From assembly GCA_038248505.1 (NCBI GenBank), contig JBBRXJ010000097.1:1-11680 (forward strand): a stretch of DNA of 11,680 nt, read 5' to 3'. This document shows, piece after piece, positions 1 to 5,893 of the stretch. The position numbers were made by a program, and so were the translations under genes. Under the pieces are notes generated by a model. The model saw nothing but the letters and a program-made list of their open reading frames with translations. It searched no databases and was not told the DNA's origin. This DNA is from JBBRXJ01 sp038248505. Its GTDB lineage: Bacteria > Bacteroidota > Bacteroidia > Bacteroidales > JBBRXJ01. How positions within the stretch are numbered: the stretch's first letter is position 1; each line of letters starts with the position of its first letter.

Positions 1-145
1 GTTTTTGCAGCCAATAATGTTTCTTGCATCCACATTTTTTGCATTTCACACCGTTTTTAATTCTTACATCTCTAAAGTGCTCTCTACATGAAAGTTCATC
101 AGGAAATCGCTGAGAAAAATTTAATATCTTCTTTTTCTTGCTAAA
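1..145 (-). CDS. IS1595-type transposase, N-terminal zinc ribbon (partial, off left edge)
   Basis: The minus strand read from about 145 down to 1 encodes a peptide containing RFPDELSCREHFRDVR, then CKKCGCKKHYWL. This is the usual start of IS1595/ISXO2-type transposases: a short F-P-x-E-x-x-C lead-in followed by a zinc ribbon with a CxxC knuckle and a HYWL segment. The DDE catalytic domain would lie beyond the left edge. The frame opens after a TAG at 146-148. Between there and the FPDE motif it contains no ATG, GTG or TTG. An ATA at 125-127 sits exactly where a start would be expected, after a purine-rich AAGAAAAAGAAG stretch. The copy may therefore have lost its start codon, or it may use a rare one. 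Terminal inverted repeats cannot be assigned because the other end is outside the window. The family call is from remembered motifs and is fairly confident for the domain; whether the element is functional is unknown. Confidence 0.72.
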
Positions 146-240
146 CTATCTGATTGATACGTCAAAACGTGTCGGAGGTGTATGATAATGCAGAATCAAT
201 TTATTTTTTGATTTTCAGAAAATTTCATTCAATTTATCGT

Positions 241-257
241 CAATAATCGCATTATTG
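241..257. repeat. Small hairpin after the carbamoyltransferase operon
   Basis: CAATAAT-CGC-ATTATTG forms a perfect 7-bp stem with a 3-base loop, about 40 bases beyond the stop codon of the minus-strand carbamoyltransferase gene. No U-tract follows on the minus strand, so it is a poor intrinsic terminator. It could be a weak transcript-end hairpin, part of the insertion-sequence flank, or chance in AT-rich DNA. Confidence 0.3.
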
Positions 258-297
258 CTAAGCTAGGTATATCTTAAGTCCTCCCTTTCAACCCTAT

Positions 298-2115
298 TTA
301 TTCTTGTTTCTTCAAAACTATCACCTTACCCATCACCAGAACATCCATACCTGTTTTCATAAAGCAAAGATAGGCATCATCGGGAGTACAAACAATTGGC
401 TCACCCCTCACATTAAAGCTCGTATTAATTAAAACGCTGTATCCAGTTTTTATTTTGAAAGCCATTAATAATTTATGAAGTAATGGTTGCATCTCTTTGT
501 TAAGGGTTTGTATTCGGGCAGAATAGTCAGCATGCGTAATAGCCGGGAGATTTGATCGTTGCTGATTTATTTTTTCATTTAAAGATAATTTGATATTCTC
601 TGATGTAAAGGCCGTTCGAATATCATTTTTTACACTCGCAGTAAATAACATATATGGTGAAATGCTAGCGTCCTTAAAATAATTCTCAACATCTTCCTCT
701 GCAACCACAGGAGCAAAAGGCCGAAAGCCTTCTCTAAATTTTATTTTCAAATTTAAAGTCTGAAGCATTTCAATATTTAAGGGTGATGCCAATATACTTC
801 GGCTGCCAAGGGCGCGTGGGCCAAATTCCATAGGACCATGAAACCATCCTACGACTTTATTCTCTGAAAGAAATGTAGCAATTGTTTCAATTAATAAATC
901 ATCATTCTCAAAAAAGCTGAATTTCGCATTATATTTATTTAAACAATCTTTAATTTGTAAATTCGTAAAAGATGGTCCGAGTAAAGCCCCAGACATCTGA
1001 TCAAAGGTAGTACATTTATTTTGAGGCTTATTAAATGTAATATGATGCACTGCTAAAGCGGCACCCAAAGCACCACCAGCATCGCCAGCAGCGGGTTGTA
1101 TCCAAATATTTTCAAATATTTTTTCTTCTTTTATTTTATTATTAGCAACACAATTTAATGCAACACCGCCTGCCATCACTAAATTTTTACTTCCTGTTAA
1201 CTCTTTAGCAGTTTTGCAAATACGAATCATTACTTCATTTGTAATATCTTGAGCGGCTTTTGCAAGTGCGATGTATTCGTTGGTAATATCTGATTCGGGA
1301 TGCCGAGGGCCAATACCAAAGAGCTCGTTCCATTTACGGTTATTGGTCATTCTTAATCCTGTAGCAAATCTAAAATAATTCATATTTAATAGTACTGAAC
1401 CATCGGCATGAAGTGTAAGAATATTTCTTAAAATACGATCTTTGTATTCCTCCACCAAAACGTTATTTTCTCCTGCATACGGTGCTAATCCCATTAACTT
1501 ATACTCCCCACTATTTACTTTAAACCCGCAATAGTAAGTAAAAGCTGAATAAAGCAAACCTAATGAATTAGGAAAATGCTGTTCACGTAGTATTTTAATA
1601 CAATTTTCTTTTCCATGCATTATCGAGCTGGTCGTCCATTCACCAACACTATCAGCTGTAACGATTGCTGCGTCTGTAAAGCCGGAGGGATAATACGCGC
1701 TAGCGGCATGCGAAAGATGATGTTCTGGAAAATATAATGTGAATTCTTTTAAACAAATTTTTCGTAATTGTTTTTTAATAGTACTTTTAATAAATAACTT
1801 TTCATTCAACCACACTGGTAGCATTCGACTGAATGAGAGAAAACCGACTGGAGCAAAGGCATGATAGGTCTCAAGTAAGCGCTCAAATTTCAAAAAAGGT
1901 TTATCATAGAAAGCGATATGTTTTATTTTTGAAACATCAATTTTGGCAATTTCCAGGATTGATTTAATTGACTGAATAGGAAAATCGGAGTCGTGTTTTA
2001 TTCGGCTAAATCGTTCTTCTTGAGCCGCTGCAATAATTTCTCCATTACAGATAAGTACTGCTGCTGAATCGTGGTAAAATGCTGAAATCCCTAATATATA
2101 GGTTTTGTCAATCAT
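298..2115 (-). CDS. O-carbamoyltransferase, NodU/CmcH/SxtI family
   Basis: This is a full-length 605-residue member of the carbamoyltransferase family that includes TobZ, NodU, CmcH and SxtI. These enzymes make carbamoyl-adenylate from carbamoyl phosphate and ATP, then pass the carbamoyl group to a hydroxyl of a sugar or small molecule. The N-terminal Kae1-like half shows the opening GISAFYHDSAA block, EERFSRIKHD at about 33-42, the metal-binding PEHHLSH at 130-136, KLMGLAPY at about 206-213, GGVALN at 316-321 and GDAGG at 344-348. The C-terminal half has FGPRALGSRS at 431-440, FREGFRPFAP at about 460-469 and a late NTSFNVRGEP motif. All expected motifs are present, so the enzyme is probably active. 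The ATG lies 3 bases after the stop of the SxtK-like gene, so the two are surely cotranscribed. There is no signal peptide; it should act in the cytosol or at the inner face of the membrane. The acceptor cannot be told from the sequence: surface glycan or a secondary metabolite are both possible. Confidence 0.93.
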   Translation of the reverse strand: MIDKTYILGISAFYHDSAAVLICNGEIIAAAQEERFSRIKHDSDFPIQSIKSILEIAKIDVSKIKHIAFYDKPFLKFERLLETYHAFAPVGFLSFSRMLPVWLNEKLFIKSTIKKQLRKICLKEFTLYFPEHHLSHAASAYYPSGFTDAAIVTADSVGEWTTSSIMHGKENCIKILREQHFPNSLGLLYSAFTYYCGFKVNSGEYKLMGLAPYAGENNVLVEEYKDRILRNILTLHADGSVLLNMNYFRFATGLRMTNNRKWNELFGIGPRHPESDITNEYIALAKAAQDITNEVMIRICKTAKELTGSKNLVMAGGVALNCVANNKIKEEKIFENIWIQPAAGDAGGALGAALAVHHITFNKPQNKCTTFDQMSGALLGPSFTNLQIKDCLNKYNAKFSFFENDDLLIETIATFLSENKVVGWFHGPMEFGPRALGSRSILASPLNIEMLQTLNLKIKFREGFRPFAPVVAEEDVENYFKDASISPYMLFTASVKNDIRTAFTSENIKLSLNEKINQQRSNLPAITHADYSARIQTLNKEMQPLLHKLLMAFKIKTGYSVLINTSFNVRGEPIVCTPDDAYLCFMKTGMDVLVMGKVIVLKKQE

Positions 2116-2118
2116 CTT

Positions 2119-2268
2119 TTAAAAAATGGTGTATATGAACGGTGCAATGGCTGGCGAAGTGGTAATAATAATGAGAATACCAAGTATTAACAACACAATG
2201 ATAATAGGCAGAAGCCAAAACTTTTTTCGTGTTTTTAAATAGCCCCAAATATCTTTTAGAAATTCCAT
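2119..2268 (-). CDS. SxtK-like DUF5989 small membrane protein
   Basis: A 49-residue gene reads MEFLKDIWGYLKTRKKFW, then a hydrophobic segment (about residues 18-37, rich in I, L and V), then a short tail ending APFIYTIF. This is the full pattern of the DUF5989 family: an amphipathic basic N-terminus with the KxRKKFWLLP junction, one transmembrane helix and a conserved xAPFIYTxF end. SxtK of the saxitoxin cluster belongs to this family. Its molecular role is not established. The start ATG overlaps the stop of the upstream SxtJ-like gene by one base (TAATG), and its TAA is 3 bases before the carbamoyltransferase ATG, so the three should be translated as a coupled set. By inference it sits in the inner membrane and may help to anchor or partner the carbamoyltransferase or SxtJ. 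It is short enough to be missed by automatic gene callers. Confidence 0.9.
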   Translation of the reverse strand: MEFLKDIWGYLKTRKKFWLLPIIIVLLILGILIIITTSPAIAPFIYTIF

Positions 2269-2639
2269 TAATATGGATATTTTAAATCGTTCATATTAAA
2301 TTTATGTTCTCTTGTAACAAATGAAGTAGATTGAATACTATTGCTAAAAGCGCTGTTTTTAGAGTTGAAAATACGACGTATTAAGCCTACTGGGGTTACT
2401 ATTATAAAGAATATAACTGCTGATATACAAATGCTAATAATTTTCATCATTACACTACTTGCTTTTTCAACAGGAAGAAAACTCATTGGGAAAATAAAAA
2501 ATAAGACTGCAAAAAAAGATGGCATAAAATACCAAACAATATTTAGATGATTAAGATAAAAATAAAATGCAATTGCAATTGAGAATAGGATCCCATTCCG
2601 GCGAAGTATTACCCTACTAATATTTCCGGAAGTATTCAT
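2268..2639 (-). CDS. SxtJ-like integral membrane protein
   Basis: This 123-residue protein has hydrophobic spans at about 16-30, 34-53 and 63-84, followed by a VTPVGLIRRIF segment and a polar C-terminus ending in TREHKFNMNDLKYPY. That layout matches the SxtJ family found beside carbamoyltransferases: membrane helices, a TPxGLxxRxF boundary motif, and a soluble S-F/W-x-x-R-E-H-x-F tail. The assignment rests on this pattern plus the neighbours, an SxtK-like peptide directly after it and then the carbamoyltransferase. No biochemical role is established for the family; I infer a membrane partner or substrate-handling subunit. The gene starts 11 bases after the dxr stop codon and overlaps the next gene by one base, so it appears to be part of the dxr transcript. 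It is more diverged than its two partners, so the family call is good but not certain. Confidence 0.78.
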   Translation of the reverse strand: MNTSGNISRVILRRNGILFSIAIAFYFYLNHLNIVWYFMPSFFAVLFFIFPMSFLPVEKASSVMMKIISICISAVIFFIIVTPVGLIRRIFNSKNSAFSNSIQSTSFVTREHKFNMNDLKYPY

Positions 2640-2650
2640 ATATAATAGAA

Positions 2651-3799
2651 TTAAATTATTTCAAGTGCCACTTTACGTGATTCAGAATCTGTTAAGAGTA
2701 ATTGCTCGTAGCTTGGTTTTTTAATATAACATACTTTATTCATTGCATTTTCGATGATACGAGGAATATCTGTAAAAAAAATACGTTCGTTAAGAAAAGC
2801 ATCAACAGCAATTTCATTTGCCGCATTTAAAATACAGGGCATATTACCACATTTATTTAGCGCTTCCATTGCCAAAGCAAATGCAGGAAATCTTGTAGTG
2901 TCGGGCTTTTCAAATGTTAGCGTAGGATAGTCAACAAAACTAAAACGAGGCAATGCAGAATAAATTCTGTTCGGATAAGTAAGAGCATACTGTATTGGTA
3001 AACGCATATCAGGCATTCCCATCTGAGCTTTCATGCTACCGTCGGTGAATTGAACTATTGAATGAATAATGGATTGTGGATGAACAATAACATCAATTTG
3101 ATTTGGCAGAAGATCAAACAGCCAACGTGCCTCAATTGCTTCTAAGCCTTTATTAACAAGTGATGCAGAGTCTATTGTAATTTTATTCCCCATATTCCAA
3201 TTCGGATGTTTTAACGCATCTTTTTTAGTAACACGCTCCAATTCTTTTATAGTAAAGTTTCGAAATGGACCTCCAGAAGCAGTCAGAAAAATCTTTTCAA
3301 TCTCATTGTGCATCTCGCCAACTAAACACTGAAAAATTGCTGAATGTTCGGAGTCAACAGGGTAAATATTTACCTTGTGTTCCATTGTGAGGCTTTGAAT
3401 TAATTCGCCTGCTACTACAAGTGTTTCTTTATTTGCAAGCGCTATTTGTTTACCTGCTTTAATCGCATTAATGGTGGGTTCTAAACCTGCATAACCAACC
3501 ATTGCGGTAAGTACAATATCTATTGATTCTAATGCTACAAGCTGATTTACAGCATTAATGCCAGCAAATATTTTTATATCCTCGCGCGACAAGGCGTCAC
3601 ATACTTTCTGGTAATGAGCCTCATTAACTATAACAATATGGTTCGGCTTAAACTCAAATGCTTGTTCAATTAGCAGGCTAAAGTTGTTATAAGCAACCAA
3701 AGCTTCAACCTCAAATAGAGTTGGATTTGCTCGTATTACATCAAGCGTTTGTGTACCTATCGATCCTGTTGAACCAAGGATAGCAATCCTTTTCTTCAT
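2651..3799 (-). CDS. dxr: 1-deoxy-D-xylulose 5-phosphate reductoisomerase
   Basis: Dxr rearranges and reduces DXP to 2-C-methyl-D-erythritol 4-phosphate with NADPH and a divalent metal. It is the committed step of the MEP isoprenoid pathway and acts in the cytosol. The N-terminus carries the NADPH-binding GSTGSIG. LANKETLV, PVDSEHSAIFQ, SGGPF, KHPNWNMG, KITIDSASLVNKGLE and HPQSIIHSIV are all present. Numbered from the chosen ATG, the metal ligands fall at about D149, E151 and E220. The protein is 382 residues, normal for the family. I chose the ATG at 3799, giving MKKRIAILGSTG. A GTG at 3811 in the same frame adds four residues and would overlap the upstream stop by one base (TAGTG); coupled initiation there is possible. 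In many Bacteroidota I would expect a site-2 protease gene (rseP) after dxr. Here the SxtJ/SxtK/carbamoyltransferase set follows instead. Confidence 0.97.
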   Translation of the reverse strand: MKKRIAILGSTGSIGTQTLDVIRANPTLFEVEALVAYNNFSLLIEQAFEFKPNHIVIVNEAHYQKVCDALSREDIKIFAGINAVNQLVALESIDIVLTAMVGYAGLEPTINAIKAGKQIALANKETLVVAGELIQSLTMEHKVNIYPVDSEHSAIFQCLVGEMHNEIEKIFLTASGGPFRNFTIKELERVTKKDALKHPNWNMGNKITIDSASLVNKGLEAIEARWLFDLLPNQIDVIVHPQSIIHSIVQFTDGSMKAQMGMPDMRLPIQYALTYPNRIYSALPRFSFVDYPTLTFEKPDTTRFPAFALAMEALNKCGNMPCILNAANEIAVDAFLNERIFFTDIPRIIENAMNKVCYIKKPSYEQLLLTDSESRKVALEII

Positions 3800-3810
3800 A
3801 TCTTTCTGCA

Positions 3811-4674
3811 CTAAAAAATTATGTAATCTTCGGGATTAACTGATTTACCTGCATGCCATAATTCAAAATGAAGATGTGGCCCAGTAGTAAGTTCGCCCGA
3901 ATTACCAATAATAGCAATGGCTTCACCTGCCGAAACATTATCTGCACTTTTCTTCAATAAATTAGCACAGTGTTTATATACTGAAACTAAATCATTGCTA
4001 TGTTGTATCTGAATTACATATCCTGTTTCAAGCGTCCATGAAGCCATAATTACCACGCCATCTAATGTTGCTTTTATTACTTCATTCATTGGTGCTACAA
4101 CATCTGTACCATTATGATTTTCGACCGGGTTAAATGAATTCGTTACAATACCGTGAATAGGAGTGAAAAAATGAAGATTTGATAAATCACGATTTTTACT
4201 TGCTCCACTTTGTAGTGATAAATTAAAACGTTCCTCCTCTTCAATTTGACGGCGAAGTGCTGAATCGTTTTTTGATCGTGTAAATGAAATTACTTTCTTA
4301 TTTCCAGTGGTATCTTCAAGGGTTTTTACATTATCTGGTTTACGGCCCGATATTATATTATTTATATTTTCAAGATATCTGTCTTTTACTGCTATTTCTT
4401 GTTGTAGCGAGTCTAGTTTAATAGCATTGAGCAAAATATTCCTTCGCATATTTCCATCAGGATAACCTGGTATTAATTCACGAATGGGTGTAAATGCAAT
4501 TATTGTAGTTACAAAAAATACAAGCAATATTACTGCAGTACCTATGGTTGCTATTAAGTTTAAACGTGAGAGTCTAAATTGAAGAACTTCCTCAAAAGTA
4601 TTATCATTATAAACAATGAGTCGGTACTTATCGCGCAACGTCTTTATTAATGGCCGCTTTTTTGTTTCTTCCAT
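3811..4674 (-). CDS. Membrane-anchored M23 family metallopeptidase
   Basis: This 287-residue protein has a basic cytoplasmic N-terminus, one transmembrane helix at about 38-61, and a long helical or coiled stretch at about 75-160 rich in charged residues. A C-terminal LytM/M23 domain follows from about 168. The zinc-site residues are all visible: HNGTD (H187, D191), YKH (H235) and GPHLHFE (H267, H269). It is therefore likely to be an active peptidoglycan endopeptidase rather than a degenerate EnvC/NlpD-type activator. The domain faces the periplasm and should cut murein cross-links during growth or division. It is the first gene of the minus-strand run, and its stop overlaps the possible GTG start of dxr. 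The opposite-strand oxidoreductase starts about 270 bases away, so this gap holds divergent promoters. The neighbourhood M23-dxr looks like a normal Bacteroidota housekeeping arrangement. Confidence 0.93.
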   Translation of the reverse strand: MEETKKRPLIKTLRDKYRLIVYNDNTFEEVLQFRLSRLNLIATIGTAVILLVFFVTTIIAFTPIRELIPGYPDGNMRRNILLNAIKLDSLQQEIAVKDRYLENINNIISGRKPDNVKTLEDTTGNKKVISFTRSKNDSALRRQIEEEERFNLSLQSGASKNRDLSNLHFFTPIHGIVTNSFNPVENHNGTDVVAPMNEVIKATLDGVVIMASWTLETGYVIQIQHSNDLVSVYKHCANLLKKSADNVSAGEAIAIIGNSGELTTGPHLHFELWHAGKSVNPEDYIIF

Positions 4675-4946
4675 ATATTTCTTTGATATTGTAAATATAG
4701 TAATTTTTTGTATTGAGCGAAAAAAATGTAAATATTAGATAGTAAGACTAATAACTATTTTATTGATAAAAATATACATTTGGTTAAAAATTAGCGTTTT
4801 ACATATACATTTTAACACAAAAGAAGATAAAACGTACATGATACTGAAAGAATATTAAGGGGGTAGCACAAAAGAGCCTGAATGTAAAATGAAACAATGT
4901 CTTTCTAATGAAAATTCCACATGACCAATTAAATAAATACATTATT
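4675..4946. other. Divergent intergenic region between M23 peptidase and oxidoreductase genes
   Basis: This AT-rich gap must hold the start regions of both flanking genes. On the plus strand TACATTTG at 4775-4782 is an exact match to the TANNTTTG -7 element of Bacteroidota, but I see no TTTG about 19 bases upstream of it. On the minus strand TATATTTA lies shortly before the peptidase ATG, one mismatch from the same element. Neither is convincing alone. I see no RNA structure or hidden gene here. Confidence 0.35.
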
Positions 4947-5594
4947 ATGAAACCAAAAATTGGAATACTCGGATCAGGAATGGTTGCCAATGCACTTGCA
5001 GAAGGCTTTGTAAAGCACGGTTATTCAGTAATGCTGGGAAGTCGAGAATCACAAAAAAATGATATTTGGATTAAATCGGTAGGCCTGAATGCTAAAAGTG
5101 GCAGTTTTTCAGAAACAGCTGCATTTGGTGAAATACTGGTAAATGCCATTAAAGGGGCTAATTCTGTGGATGCGCTTGGCAGTATTGATGTCTCGCATTT
5201 AAAGGGTAAAATAATTATTGATGCATCTAATCCTATTGTTGACAATCCACCTTTGAATGGGATGGTACAATTTTTCACTAAAAATAATGATTCATTGATG
5301 GAGCAATTACAGAAATCGTTTCCTGAATCTCATTTTGTGAAGGCCTTTAGTTGTGTCGGCTCAGCATTTATGGTGAATCCTGCGTTTAAAGAAAAACCTT
5401 CCATGTTTATTTGCGGAAATAATACACAAGCAAAAAAAGCAGTTGGAATAATTCTTGAAGAGTTTGGTTGGGAGGTTGAAGATATGGGGGTGGCTGAAGC
5501 AGCTCGAGTGATTGAACCATTGTGTATTCTCTGGTGTTTGCCTGGCTTTCTTAATAATGATTGGGCGCATGCTTTTCGTTTAATTCGTCTATAA
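4947..5594 (+). CDS. NADPH-dependent F420 reductase-like oxidoreductase
   Basis: This 215-residue Rossmann-fold protein begins MKPKIGILGSGMVANALAEG, with the GxGxxA nucleotide-binding loop at about 8-13 and a GSRES stretch at about 32-36 where NADPH-preferring relatives bind the 2'-phosphate. Further markers are IIDASNPI at about 91-98 and a C-terminal EAARVIEPLCILWCLPGF block. This is the pattern of the PF03807 / NpdG-like 'NADPH-dependent F420 reductase' group, which is also common in bacteria that lack F420. Bacteroidota generally do not make F420, so the real substrate is probably something else and is unknown. I chose the ATG at 4947, directly before the family N-terminus. An in-frame ATG at 4908 would add 13 polar residues that do not resemble the family. 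The gene stands alone on the plus strand. Confidence 0.82.
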   Translation: MKPKIGILGSGMVANALAEGFVKHGYSVMLGSRESQKNDIWIKSVGLNAKSGSFSETAAFGEILVNAIKGANSVDALGSIDVSHLKGKIIIDASNPIVDNPPLNGMVQFFTKNNDSLMEQLQKSFPESHFVKAFSCVGSAFMVNPAFKEKPSMFICGNNTQAKKAVGIILEEFGWEVEDMGVAEAARVIEPLCILWCLPGFLNNDWAHAFRLIRL

Positions 5595-5620
5595 TTTTTT
5601 GCATTAGCACCATTCATGCT

Positions 5621-5639
5621 TAATTCATAAAATGAATTA
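5621..5639. terminator. Possible hairpin after the oxidoreductase gene
   Basis: TAATTCAT-AAA-ATGAATTA is a perfect 8-bp inverted repeat with a 3-base loop, 26 bases after the oxidoreductase stop. It is AT-rich and is followed by GTTGATTC rather than a U-run, so it is at best a weak terminator. Its place, just after a lone gene, is the main argument for it. Confidence 0.35.
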
Positions 5640-5893
5640 GTTGATTCAAAATAGTTAGAAATTCAAACTATGAAATTTTAATTTTGCAACGAATAGTAGC
5701 GACTTTAAATAACCGCGAGACAAATCCGTATAATATTTTGTAAATAGAGATGTTTCGGCACAAATGACGTTGAACTATTTCAATCAATCCGCAACAAAAT
5801 AAAGCCTAATGATAAAATGAATGCTTATTATTTGAATGTGGATTGAGATATGTTTTTAATTTTTCACTAGTTTAGCATAAATAATTAGCTAGT
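5640..5893 (+). promoter_or_regulatory. Leader region of the T9SS cargo gene with a candidate promoter
   Basis: TAATTTTG at 5679-5686 matches the Bacteroidota -7 consensus TANNTTTG exactly and is followed by CAAC. TTAG at 5655-5658 lies 20 bases upstream, one base off the TTTG -33 element. If real, the transcript would have a leader of about 200 bases before the ATG at 5894. I see no coding frame and no recognisable riboswitch in that leader. Confidence 0.35.

Noticed and set aside
160..190. Candidate terminal inverted repeat of the IS1595 element around the GTCGGAGGTGTATGA stretch
   Set aside because: The other end of the element is outside the window, so no inverted copy or target duplication can be checked.
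2341..2550. 69-codon plus-strand frame opposite the SxtJ-like gene
   Set aside because: It is the mirror of hydrophobic codons in the minus-strand membrane protein gene, which is supported by its operon position and overlap.
4799..4990. 63-codon minus-strand frame between the peptidase and oxidoreductase genes
   Set aside because: It overlaps the start of the oxidoreductase, and its peptide is a phenylalanine-rich product of AT-rich DNA without family features.
5330..5617. 95-codon minus-strand frame opposite the oxidoreductase
   Set aside because: It lies antisense to a well-supported gene and its peptide has no recognisable features; the codon pattern belongs to the plus-strand gene.
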